Shown in pieces: positions 42,235-50,766 of a stretch of 64,000 nt of DNA. The stretch is from NCBI RefSeq assembly GCF_041346945.1, contig NZ_CP166850.1:930001-994000 (forward strand), written 5' to 3'. Both the position numbers and the translations under genes were made by a program. This DNA comes from Amycolatopsis sp. cg9. Its GTDB lineage: Bacteria; Actinomycetota; Actinomycetes; Mycobacteriales; Pseudonocardiaceae. Positions within the stretch are counted from its first letter, which is position 1; every line of letters starts with the position of its first letter. The notes beneath the pieces are model-generated. The model worked only from the letters and a program-made list of their open reading frames with translations, was not told the origin of the DNA and ran no database searches.

Positions 42235-43620
42235 ATGGGCGACGTGGCGGCACGGCTGGCCGGGATCGTCGGGGACAAGAACCTGCTCACGGGCGAGGCG
42301 ATCTCCGAGGACTACGCGCACGACGAGGCACTGACGGCGAAGCCGCAGAAGCCCGCGTACGTCGCGAAGCCGGCAACCGCCGAGGAAGTCGCGGAGCTGC
42401 TGAAAGCGGCTTCGAAGGACAACGTCCCCGTGACCGCGCGCGGCTCCGGGAGCGGCCTGTCCGGCGCCGCACGACCTCGCGAAGACGGACTGCTGATCTC
42501 GTTCGAGCGCATGAACGCCGTCCTGGAGGTCGACACCGGCAACCACGTCGCCGTCGTGCAGCCCGGCGTCACGCTCGCCGAGCTCGACGCCAAGACCGCC
42601 GAAGCCGGTCTGAGCTACACCGTCTACCCCGGCGAGCTGAGCGCGAGCGTCGGCGGGAACGTCGGGACCAACGCCGGCGGGATGCGCGCGGTGAAGTACG
42701 GCGTCACCCGCAACAACGTGCTGGGCCTGCAGGCCGTCCTGCCAACCGGCGAGATCCTCCGGACCGGCGGCAAGACGTCGAAGATCTCCACCGGCTACGA
42801 CCTCACGCAGCTGATCATCGGCTCCGAAGGCACCCTCGCGCTGGCCACCGAGATCACCGTCAAGCTGCACCCGCGGCTGACCCACGGCGCCACCGTGCTC
42901 GCCCCCTTCGGCGACTTCGGGCAGGTCATGGCCGCCGTGCCGGAGATCCTCTCCAGCGGGCTCGGACCGCACATCCTCGAGTACATCGACAACCTGACGA
43001 TGGCGGCGATCGTCTACAACGAGAAGCTCGAGCTGGGCGTGCCGGACAAGATCCGCGAGACCAGCGAGGCCTACCTCGTCGTCGCGCTGGAGAACCGCGA
43101 GAGCGGACGCCTGGCCGAGGACGTCGAGACGGTCGGCGAGCTGCTCGGCGAACTCGGCGCCACCGACGTCTACGTCCTCGAAGGCAACGCCGCGCGCAAG
43201 CTCATCGAAGCCCGCGAGAAGGCGTTCTGGACCGCGAAGGCGGCCGGCGCCGACGACGTGATCGACGTCGTCGTGCCGCGGACCGCGATGCCGCAGTTCA
43301 TCTCGAAGGCCCGGGAGCTGGCGATGGCCGCGGGCGGCGGCGCGCTCGGCTGCGGGCACGCCGGCGACGGCAACGTCCACCTCGGGATCTTCTGCAAGGA
43401 CGCGGCCAAGCGGAAGCAGCTGCTCACCGACATCTTCGCGTACGCGATGGAACTCGGCGGCGCGATCTCCGGCGAGCACGGCCTCGGCCGCACCAAGGCG
43501 AGCTACCACCAGGAACTCGAAGACCCGGCGAAGATCGAGCTGATGCGCCGGATCAAGCAGAGCTTCGACCCCGCCGGGATCCTCAACCCCGGCGTTCTCT
43601 TCCCCGAAGGAACCGCATGA
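42235..43620 (+). CDS. FAD-linked 2-hydroxyacid oxidase/dehydrogenase (GlcD type)
   Basis: 461 aa from ATG 42235 with GGAGGAG upstream. FAD-binding type 4 domain (PVTARGSGSGLSGAARP, YPGELSASVGGNVGTNAGGMRAVKYGVTRNNVLGL, IIGSEGTLALATEITVKL) and the C-terminal FAD-oxidase lobe with GCGHAGDGNVHLGIF and ISGEHGLGRTKASYH. Converts a 2-hydroxy acid (glycolate, lactate or mandelate type) to the 2-oxo acid. Overlaps the next start (ATGA), so the oxo acid is probably passed to the ThDP enzyme. Confidence 0.92.
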   Translation: MGDVAARLAGIVGDKNLLTGEAISEDYAHDEALTAKPQKPAYVAKPATAEEVAELLKAASKDNVPVTARGSGSGLSGAARPREDGLLISFERMNAVLEVDTGNHVAVVQPGVTLAELDAKTAEAGLSYTVYPGELSASVGGNVGTNAGGMRAVKYGVTRNNVLGLQAVLPTGEILRTGGKTSKISTGYDLTQLIIGSEGTLALATEITVKLHPRLTHGATVLAPFGDFGQVMAAVPEILSSGLGPHILEYIDNLTMAAIVYNEKLELGVPDKIRETSEAYLVVALENRESGRLAEDVETVGELLGELGATDVYVLEGNAARKLIEAREKAFWTAKAAGADDVIDVVVPRTAMPQFISKARELAMAAGGGALGCGHAGDGNVHLGIFCKDAAKRKQLLTDIFAYAMELGGAISGEHGLGRTKASYHQELEDPAKIELMRRIKQSFDPAGILNPGVLFPEGTA

Positions 43621-45179
43621 GTGAGCTGAACGGCGCCCAGTCCCTGATCCGCACGCTGGTCGACGCCGGCGTCGAGGTGTGCTTCGCGAACCCCGGAACG
43701 TCGGAGATGCACTTCGTCGCCGCGCTCGACACCGTCCCGGAGATGCGGGGCGTGCTCGCGCTGTTCGAAGGTGTCGTCACGGGGGCTGCCGACGGCTACG
43801 CGCGCATCGCGGACAAGCCCGCCGCGACACTGCTGCACCTCGGTCCGGGCCTGGGCAACGGCCTGGCGAACCTGCACAACGCGCGGCGCGCGCACACGCC
43901 GATCGTCAACGTCGTCGGCGACCACGCGACCTACCACAAGCAGTACGACGCCCCGCTGGAGTCGGACATCGAGGCCGTCGCGGGCTCGCTGGAAGGCTGG
44001 GTGCGGCGCTCGGAGCACACCAAGGACGTCGGGGCCGACGCCGCCGCCGCGGTCGCCGCGGCCCAGGACGCGCCCGGCCGCGTCGCGACACTGATCCTGC
44101 CCGCGGACGCGTCGTGGGGCGACGGCGGCGAGACCTGCGCGCCGATCCCGCCGCGCGTACCGCAGGCCGTCGACGCCACGACCGTCAAGGACGTCGCCGC
44201 GGTGTTCGGCGCCGGCGAGCCGGTCGCACTGCTCATCGGCGGTGCCGCGTGCCGCGAGGAGGGGCTGCGCGCGGCGAGCCGGATCGCCGCCGCGACCGGC
44301 GCGAAAACTTTCGTCGAGACGTTCCCGTCTCGTCTGGAGCGCGGCGCCGGGCTGCCGAACATCGAGCGGCTCGGGTACCTCGCCGAGCAGGTCACCTACC
44401 AGCTCGACGGGATCAAGCACCTCGTCATCGCGGGCACGAAGGCACCGGTGTCGTTCTTCGCCTACCCGGGCAAGCCGAGCGACCTCGTGCCCGAAGGCGC
44501 GAAGGTGCACACGCTCGCGTCCGTCGGCCAGGACGTCACGCGCGCGCTGAACGAAGTCGCGGACCTCGTCGCCGCGGGCACCGAACCGGTGCTGCAGCAG
44601 CCGTCCCGTCCCGCGCTGCCGACCGGGCCGCTGACTCCGCAGAACTGGGTCGACGTCATCGGCGCGCTGCTGCCGGAGAACGCGATCATCGCCGACGAGG
44701 CCAACACGTCCGGCCTGATGCTGCCGGCGGCGACCGCGGGCGCGCCGCGCCACGACGTCCTGACGCTCACCGGCGGCGCGATCGGCTACGGCATGCCGGT
44801 CGCGACCGGCGCGGCAGTGGCGGGACGGGACCGTCCCGTCCTGAACCTGCAATCGGACGGCAGCGCGTTGTACACGATCTCCGCGCTCTGGACGCAGGCC
44901 CGGGAGAACCTCAACGTCACGACGGTGGTGCTCAACAACCGCGCGTACGCGATCCTGCGGCTGGAGCTGCAGCGCGTCGGCGCGGCGTCGGGCGGGCCGA
45001 AGGCGAACGAGCTGCTCGACCTTTCGCGCCCGGACATGGACTTCGTGAAGATCGCGGAGGGCATGGGCGTCCCCGCGACGCGCGCGACCACCGCGGAAGA
45101 GCTCGCGGAACAGCTGCAGCGCGCCTTCGCCGAGCCCGGTCCGCACCTCATCGACGCCGCGGTGCCGCCGCTGCTGTAG
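43617..45179 (+). CDS. ThDP-dependent decarboxylase-like enzyme
   Basis: 520 aa. PYR domain VCFANPGTSEMHFVAALD and VLALFEGVVTGAADGYARI with the catalytic Glu; PP domain LNLQSDGSALYTISALWTQARENLNVTTVVLNNRAYAIL, where the usual GDG is SDG and the second ligand Asn is present (NN). Closest in layout to benzoylformate decarboxylase/acetolactate synthase-like proteins. Coupled to the 2-hydroxyacid oxidase, it likely decarboxylates the resulting 2-oxo acid to an aldehyde. Confidence 0.88.
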   Translation: MSELNGAQSLIRTLVDAGVEVCFANPGTSEMHFVAALDTVPEMRGVLALFEGVVTGAADGYARIADKPAATLLHLGPGLGNGLANLHNARRAHTPIVNVVGDHATYHKQYDAPLESDIEAVAGSLEGWVRRSEHTKDVGADAAAAVAAAQDAPGRVATLILPADASWGDGGETCAPIPPRVPQAVDATTVKDVAAVFGAGEPVALLIGGAACREEGLRAASRIAAATGAKTFVETFPSRLERGAGLPNIERLGYLAEQVTYQLDGIKHLVIAGTKAPVSFFAYPGKPSDLVPEGAKVHTLASVGQDVTRALNEVADLVAAGTEPVLQQPSRPALPTGPLTPQNWVDVIGALLPENAIIADEANTSGLMLPAATAGAPRHDVLTLTGGAIGYGMPVATGAAVAGRDRPVLNLQSDGSALYTISALWTQARENLNVTTVVLNNRAYAILRLELQRVGAASGGPKANELLDLSRPDMDFVKIAEGMGVPATRATTAEELAEQLQRAFAEPGPHLIDAAVPPLL

Positions 45180-45224
45180 AACCGGACTATTCTCCCGTCA
45201 CACCCCTGAGTCCGGGAGCGGCGG

Positions 45225-46025
45225 ATGAGCGAAGACGAACACGCGAAGCGGGGCATCGACCTCGAGCGACCGAACGCGGCGCGCGTGTACGACTACATGA
45301 TCGGCGGGAAGCTCAACTACGCCGTCGACCGGATGTTCGCCGACCAGATCACCGGGGTGCTGCCGAACGCGCGGCACATGGCGCTGACCAACCGGGCGTG
45401 GCTGCGCCGCGCCGCGCGGTTCGGCGCCGAGCAGGGCGTCCGGCAGTTCCTCGACATCGGGTCGGGCATGCCGACAGTCGGGCACGTGCACGAGGTCGTC
45501 CAGGCCATCGACCCGACGGCGCAGGTGGTGTACGTCGACAACGAGCCGATCGCCGTCGCGCACAGCGAGATCGTCCTCGAGGACAACGACAACGCGGCGA
45601 TGGTCCAGGCCGACGCCGAGTACCCGGACGAGGTGCTGGAGCACCCGACCACCGAGGCGATGATCGACTTCAGCGAGCCGGTGATGGTCATCATGGCCGC
45701 GTTCGTGCACTTCATCCCCGACTCCCGTGACCCGGCGGGCTTGATCGCCCGCTACGCCGACGTGCTGGCGCCCGGCAGCTACCTCGCGCTGTCTTCCGGG
45801 ACGTGGGAAGGGCAGGGCGAGGAGACCCGGCGGTCGGTTTCGCTGTACGAGAAGAGCGGGACGCCGTTGACGCTGCGCTCCCCCGACGAATTGAGCGCAC
45901 TGGTGAAGGGCTTCGAGATCCTGCCGCCGGGCGTGGTGTTCACGCCGGAGTGGCGCCCGGACGAGCCGCTCGAGGACCCGCCGGCGCGCTCGGGCGGGCT
46001 GGCGCTGGTGGCGCGGAAGATCTAG
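45225..46025 (+). CDS. S-adenosyl methyltransferase, PF04672 (DUF574) type, copy 1
   Basis: 266 aa. RGIDLERPNAARVYDYMIGGKLNYAVDRMFADQI is the family N-terminus; RQFLDIGSGMPTVGHVHEVVQAIDPTAQVVYVDNEPIAVAHSE is the SAM-binding region. The family is expanded in actinomycetes and its substrates are mostly unknown. Highly similar to the next gene, indicating tandem duplication. Confidence 0.88.
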   Translation: MSEDEHAKRGIDLERPNAARVYDYMIGGKLNYAVDRMFADQITGVLPNARHMALTNRAWLRRAARFGAEQGVRQFLDIGSGMPTVGHVHEVVQAIDPTAQVVYVDNEPIAVAHSEIVLEDNDNAAMVQADAEYPDEVLEHPTTEAMIDFSEPVMVIMAAFVHFIPDSRDPAGLIARYADVLAPGSYLALSSGTWEGQGEETRRSVSLYEKSGTPLTLRSPDELSALVKGFEILPPGVVFTPEWRPDEPLEDPPARSGGLALVARKI

Positions 46026-46076
46026 GCGGCCCGGCCCGGCTATCCTCGCCTGCACACCCAGAACACGGGAGCCGCA

Positions 46077-46883
46077 GTGAGCGAAGACGAGTACGCCAGA
46101 CGGGGTATCGACCTCGACAAGCCGAACCCCGCGCGGGTGTACGACTACATCCTCGGCGGCCAGCTGAACTACGCCGTCGACCGGGTGTTCGCCGAGCAGG
46201 TGCTGGCCGCGCAGCCGAACGCGCGGGAGCGGGCGCGGCTCAACCGGCGGTGGCTGCGCCGGGCCATCCGGTTCGGGATGGACCAGGGCATCCGGCAGTT
46301 CCTGGACATCGGGTCGGGCATGCCGACCGTCGGGCACGTGCACGAGGTCGCGCAGGCGGTCGACCCGAGGTCGCGGATCGTCTACGTCGACAATGAGCCG
46401 ATCGCCGTCGCGCACAGCGAGATCGTGCTCGAGGGCAACGAGAACGCGGCGATGGTGCACGCCGACGCCGAGTTCCCCGACGACGTCCTCGAGCACGACA
46501 TCACTGAGATGATGCTCGACCTGGACCAGCCGGTGATGGTCGTGATGGCGCTGTTCGTGCACTTCATCCCGGACGAACGGGACCCGGCCCGGCTGATCGC
46601 CTCCTACCGCGACGCGCTCGCGCCCGGCAGCTACCTCGCGCTGTCGTCCGCGACGTACGAGCAGCAGAGCGACGGGACGGCCCGCGCCGTGGCGATGTAC
46701 CAGAAGAGCGCGAACCCGGTGACCCCGCGCTCGGCCGACGAGCTCCAGGCACTGGTGGACGGCTTCGAGATCCTCGACCCGGGCATCGTGTTCATCCCCG
46801 AGTGGCGGCCGGACGACCCCGCGGACGTGCCGGCCAACCCGGCCGAGTGCGGCGGGCTGGCGCTGGTGGCGCGCAAGAACTAG
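46077..46883 (+). CDS. S-adenosyl methyltransferase, PF04672 (DUF574) type, copy 2
   Basis: 268 aa from GTG 46077. Parallels copy 1 throughout (RGIDLDKPNPARVYDYILGGQLNYAVDRVFAEQV; FLDIGSGMPTVGHVHEVAQAVDPRSRIVYVDNEPIAVAHSE), with most differences between residues 120 and 230. 51 bp separate the copies. Ends with a CTAG shared by its stop and that of the convergent exporter gene. Confidence 0.88.
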   Translation: MSEDEYARRGIDLDKPNPARVYDYILGGQLNYAVDRVFAEQVLAAQPNARERARLNRRWLRRAIRFGMDQGIRQFLDIGSGMPTVGHVHEVAQAVDPRSRIVYVDNEPIAVAHSEIVLEGNENAAMVHADAEFPDDVLEHDITEMMLDLDQPVMVVMALFVHFIPDERDPARLIASYRDALAPGSYLALSSATYEQQSDGTARAVAMYQKSANPVTPRSADELQALVDGFEILDPGIVFIPEWRPDDPADVPANPAECGGLALVARKN

Positions 46884-48298
46884 GCGGGGACCAGCTCCGG
46901 TGCAGTGCGCGTCTTCGGCACCAGCCCCGCGAGCAGGACACCGGTCAGCGCGGCGAGCGCGGCCACCGCGAACGTGGCCCGGAAGCCGAACAGCGACGGC
47001 ACCGGCAGCCCGCCGACGGTGATCGTCAGCTGGGCCAGCATCGCGGCCATCACCGCACTGGAGACCGCCGTGCCGACCGAGCGCATCAGGGAGTTCAGGC
47101 CGTTCGCCGACGCCGTTTCGGTGACCGGCACCGAGCCCATGATCAGCGCGGGCATCGCCGCGTACGCGATGCCGACGCCGGCTCCGATGATCACCGACGC
47201 CGTGATCAGCTCGAGGGCGTTGCCCATCAGCAGGATCGCGAAGATGTACCCGACGGCGATCACCAGCGCGCCGGTCATCAGGGTCGGGCGCGGGCCGAAG
47301 CGGGCGATGAGCCGCGCCGAAACGGGCGAGAGCAGCATCATCACGAGGCCGTTCGGCGCCAGGGACAGCCCGGACTCCACCATCGTCTGGCCCAGGCCGT
47401 ACCCGGTCGACGCCGACGCCTGCAGCAGCTGAGGGAACGACAACGCCATGGCGTACATCGAGAACCCGACCATGATCGACGCGAGGTTCGTGAACAGCAC
47501 CGGACGGCGCGCGGACACCCGCAGGTCGACGAGCGGGTCGCGCCGGCGCAGCTGGTAGGTGCCCCAGGCCAGCAGGATGACGACGGCCGCCGCGGCGAAC
47601 CCCAGCGTCGGCGTGCTGGTCCAGCCCCACGTGGCGCCCTTGACCACCGGCAGCAGCAGGCAGACCAGGCCGGCGGCCAGCCCGAACGCGCCGAAGTAGT
47701 CGAACGGCGCGGGCGTGCGCAGCGGCGACTCCGGCACGAACTTGATGATCAGCAATGCGAAGAACAGCCCCAGGCCGGCGGCCATCCAGAAGAGCACGTG
47801 CCAGTCGGCGTTCTCGGCGACGACGGCCGCGACCGGCAGCCCGATCGCACCGCCGACCCCGAGCGTCGCGCTCATCAGCGAGATCGCGCCGCCGACGCGT
47901 TCCGGCGGGAGCTCGTCGCGCATGATGCTGATGCCGAGCGGGATCACGCCCATCGCGCAGCCCTGCAGCCCGCGGCCGATGATGTGGAACGCGAGCGCGC
48001 TCGTCGTCGCGGACACGACCGAACCGGCGATGAGCAGCGCGAGGCTGACCAGGATCATCCGCCGTTTGCCGTAGAGGTCGCCGAGCCGCCCGCTGACCGG
48101 CGTGATGACGGCGGCGGCCAGCAGCGTCACGGTGACCACCCAGGACGCGTCGGCCGGCGAGGCGTTCAGCAGCCGCGGGAATACCGGGATCAGCGGTACG
48201 ACCAGCGTCTGCATGAACGAAGCGACGAGCCCGCACGAAGCGAGCACGACGACGATCGCGCGGCCGGACCGCTCGGGACGGGACACCAACACCCCCAC
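46880..48298 (-). CDS. MFS transporter, DHA2 (14-helix) drug-efflux type
   Basis: 472 aa. About 14 transmembrane helices; SWVVTVTLLAAAVITPVSGRLGDLYGKRRMILVSLALLIAGSVVSA carries the DHA2 motif A, and GLQGCAMGVIPLGISIMRDELPPERVGGAISLMSATLGVGGAIGLPVAAVV motif C. Proton-driven export of drugs or natural products is expected. No regulator is adjacent. Confidence 0.9.
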   Translation of the reverse strand: MGVLVSRPERSGRAIVVVLASCGLVASFMQTLVVPLIPVFPRLLNASPADASWVVTVTLLAAAVITPVSGRLGDLYGKRRMILVSLALLIAGSVVSATTSALAFHIIGRGLQGCAMGVIPLGISIMRDELPPERVGGAISLMSATLGVGGAIGLPVAAVVAENADWHVLFWMAAGLGLFFALLIIKFVPESPLRTPAPFDYFGAFGLAAGLVCLLLPVVKGATWGWTSTPTLGFAAAAVVILLAWGTYQLRRRDPLVDLRVSARRPVLFTNLASIMVGFSMYAMALSFPQLLQASASTGYGLGQTMVESGLSLAPNGLVMMLLSPVSARLIARFGPRPTLMTGALVIAVGYIFAILLMGNALELITASVIIGAGVGIAYAAMPALIMGSVPVTETASANGLNSLMRSVGTAVSSAVMAAMLAQLTITVGGLPVPSLFGFRATFAVAALAALTGVLLAGLVPKTRTAPELVPA

Positions 48299-48378
48299 GG
48301 TGTGTAGTTAGTACGCATCATGCAACTTCATGCACTGTACCTACGGGGTGGCGGGTTTCCGTACGAGTGGCGGTTTCG

Positions 48379-48834
48379 TCACAGCCAGGTGCGGACGCCT
48401 CCGTGTCCGGAGCAGGTCCCGGAGCGGTGCTGGCTGTAGCTGTAGCTGCCGTCTTTGCAGACTGCTGTCGCGCCGGACGGGTTGTCGCTGGGCCGGTGGA
48501 CGCAGTTGCCATCGGAGTTGCGGTAGTAGTCGGCGCCGCACTCGGCGGGTTTCGGCGCGGCCTGCGCGCTGGTCTTCGGCGCGGGCTTGGGCTTCGGCGC
48601 ACTCGTCTTCGGCGCGACGGCCTGCGGGGTCGTCGGCACGGTCGTGGCGGCCGCTTCGGACGTGGTCGCGGGCGCTTCGGTCGTGGCCGGAACCGACGTC
48701 GTCGGCGTCTGGTACGTCGACGACGGAGCGTCGAGGACCCCGACGCTCCCCGCGTCCTTCGGCGGCACCGCGCCGACGCCACAGCCCGCGACCAGCAGGC
48801 CGGCGGCCAGGACCCACCCCAGTTTCTTGCTCAC
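48379..48834 (-). CDS. DUF3761-domain lipoprotein
   Basis: 151 aa. Lipobox LLVAGC with the lipidated Cys at residue 18, a long Thr/Pro/Ala-rich linker (about 35-95, TTSVPATTEAPATTSEAAATT...), then the cysteine-containing DUF3761 domain ECGADYYRNSDGNCVHRPSDNPSGATAVCKDGSYSYSQHRSGTCSGHGGVRTWL. Anchored outside the membrane with an extended stalk; function unknown. Confidence 0.87.
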   Translation of the reverse strand: MSKKLGWVLAAGLLVAGCGVGAVPPKDAGSVGVLDAPSSTYQTPTTSVPATTEAPATTSEAAATTVPTTPQAVAPKTSAPKPKPAPKTSAQAAPKPAECGADYYRNSDGNCVHRPSDNPSGATAVCKDGSYSYSQHRSGTCSGHGGVRTWL

Positions 48835-48914
48835 GAGGACTCCTTAGCAACCCGAACCAATGCCGCCGTAGTCGCTCGCCCGAGAGCGTTTGTTACGCCG
48901 CCTAAACTCGGCGC

Positions 48915-49979
48915 ATGTCCTGGTTGCGGCGCTACGCGGCCGAGCTCGCGGTCGTCGTCGCCGTGCTCGTCGGCTCGCTCTTCGCCGTCCTCAACGACGG
49001 TGCCAAGCCCGCGCACCACGCCGCGGCCGGGTGGGTGCTCACCGTCCTCTGCTGCGCCGCTGTGTTCTGCCGCCGGACTTACCCGCTGAGCGTCGCCGGG
49101 TTAACGCTCGTTTGCTGCGCCCTCTACTACCCGCTGACCGACCCGGACGGGCTCGTCCTCCTCGCCTTCGCGTACGCGCTCTTCAACGCCGCCGCGGCCG
49201 GGCGGATCCGCGGGGCCGCGCTGCTCGTCGTCGCCGCGATGGCCGGGGTCGCCGTCGGGGAGATCAGTTCGCGGACCGGGCGGCACGTCGACAACTTCGC
49301 GTTCTTCCTGATGACCGGCTGGTTCGTCGCGCTGGTCGCGGGCGGCGCCGTCGCGCACTACCGAGCCGAAGCCGAGCGGACCAAGGAAGCCGAAGCCCGG
49401 GCGCGCGCCACCGACGAGCGGCTCCGGATCGCGCGCGAACTGCACGACGCACTGGGCCACCACCTCGCGCTGATCAACGTCCAGGCCGGCGCCGCGCTGC
49501 ACCGCCGCGATCCCGCGCAGGCCGAAGCAGCCCTCGGGACCATCAAAGACGCAAGCAAGACCGCACTCCAGGAGTTGCGCGCGACGCTCGGCACACTCCG
49601 GACCGAACGGCCCGCGCTGGACCGCGTCGCGGAACTGGCCGAGTCGGTCGGGGCGTCCGGGCTGACCGTGCGCACCGAGATCGACGGCGTCGCGCGGGAC
49701 CTGCCGCCGGACGTCGAGCACGCCGCATTCCGGGTGGTGCAGGAGGCGCTGACCAACGTGGCCAAGCACGCGAGCGCGAAGACCGTCGTCGTGCGGCTCG
49801 GCTACCGGGCCGACGAACTGTCCGTGCAGGTCGACGACGACGGCCGCGGCGGGGACGCGCCACCGGGGAACGGGATCCGCGGGATGGCCGAGCGCGCGCG
49901 GGCCTTGGGCGGCGCAGTCACGGCCGCGCCGCGCGAAGGCGGCGGTTACCGGGTGCGCGCGCGGCTGCCGGTGCGATGA
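48915..49979 (+). CDS. Sensor histidine kinase (NarL-type partner)
   Basis: 354 aa. About five N-terminal membrane helices, a coiled coil (RAEAERTKEAEARARATDERLRIAREL), the HisKA_3 phospho-acceptor H177 in RELHDALGHHLALINVQAG, and an ATP-binding domain with VVQEALTNVAKHASA (N box) and DDGRGGDAPPGNGIRGMAERA (G boxes). Partner of the regulator 7 bp downstream. Confidence 0.92.
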   Translation: MSWLRRYAAELAVVVAVLVGSLFAVLNDGAKPAHHAAAGWVLTVLCCAAVFCRRTYPLSVAGLTLVCCALYYPLTDPDGLVLLAFAYALFNAAAAGRIRGAALLVVAAMAGVAVGEISSRTGRHVDNFAFFLMTGWFVALVAGGAVAHYRAEAERTKEAEARARATDERLRIARELHDALGHHLALINVQAGAALHRRDPAQAEAALGTIKDASKTALQELRATLGTLRTERPALDRVAELAESVGASGLTVRTEIDGVARDLPPDVEHAAFRVVQEALTNVAKHASAKTVVVRLGYRADELSVQVDDDGRGGDAPPGNGIRGMAERARALGGAVTAAPREGGGYRVRARLPVR

Positions 49980-49986
49980 TGGGCCG

Positions 49987-50652
49987 ATGATCCGGGTCCT
50001 GCTCGTCGACGACCAGCGGCTGGTGCGGGCCGGTTTCCGGTCCATTTTGGACGGTGAGGACGACATCACCGTCGTGGCCGAGGCCGCGGACGGCCGCGAG
50101 GCATTGCAGGCCGCGCACGACCACCGTCCGGACGTCGTGCTGATGGACATCCGCATGCCGGTGCTCGACGGTCTGGCCGCGACACGGCACCTCCTCGAAG
50201 ACCCCGCCGTACACAGTAAGGTCGTCATTCTTACGACGTTCGACCTCGACGAGGACGTCTACGGCGCCCTGCGCGCGGGCGCGAGCGGGTTCCTGGTCAA
50301 GGACACCGAGCCCGAGGAGCTGATCCACGCGGTGCGCGTGGTCGCTCGCGGCGACGCGCTGCTGGCACCGTCGATCACCCGGCGGCTGATCTCGGAGTTC
50401 GCGTCGCGCGGCACCCGACCGGCACCGCCGCCGGCGCTGGACCGGCTCACCGACCGCGAACGCGAGGTGCTGTCCCTGGTCGCGGCGGGCCTGTCGAACG
50501 ACGAAATCGCGCGCGAGCTCACGCTCAGCCCGGCGACCGCGAAGACGCACGTCAGCCGCATCATGACCAAGACCGGCGCACGCGACCGGGCGCAGCTCGT
50601 CGTGCTCGCCTACGAGTCCGGGGCCGTGACGCCGCGCTGGGTGAACCCCTGA
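49987..50652 (+). CDS. LuxR/NarL-family response regulator
   Basis: 221 aa. Receiver domain with VDDQ acidic pocket and phospho-acceptor D54 in VVLMDIRMPV, then a LuxR helix-turn-helix LTDREREVLSLVAAGLSNDEIARELTLSPATAKTHVSRIMTKTGARDRAQL. Forms a two-component pair with the kinase and probably activates the MMPL gene 114 bp downstream. Confidence 0.93.
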   Translation: MIRVLLVDDQRLVRAGFRSILDGEDDITVVAEAADGREALQAAHDHRPDVVLMDIRMPVLDGLAATRHLLEDPAVHSKVVILTTFDLDEDVYGALRAGASGFLVKDTEPEELIHAVRVVARGDALLAPSITRRLISEFASRGTRPAPPPALDRLTDREREVLSLVAAGLSNDEIARELTLSPATAKTHVSRIMTKTGARDRAQLVVLAYESGAVTPRWVNP

Positions 50653-50766
50653 TCCGTACTCCCCCGGGTGTACGGGACGAGCCTTAAGGGACACCGCCGG
50701 GAGGAACGCAAGTGTCCTCCCGTGCTCGACGCGGAGCAGGCACCCGAACGCGAATCCTTGTCCGCC

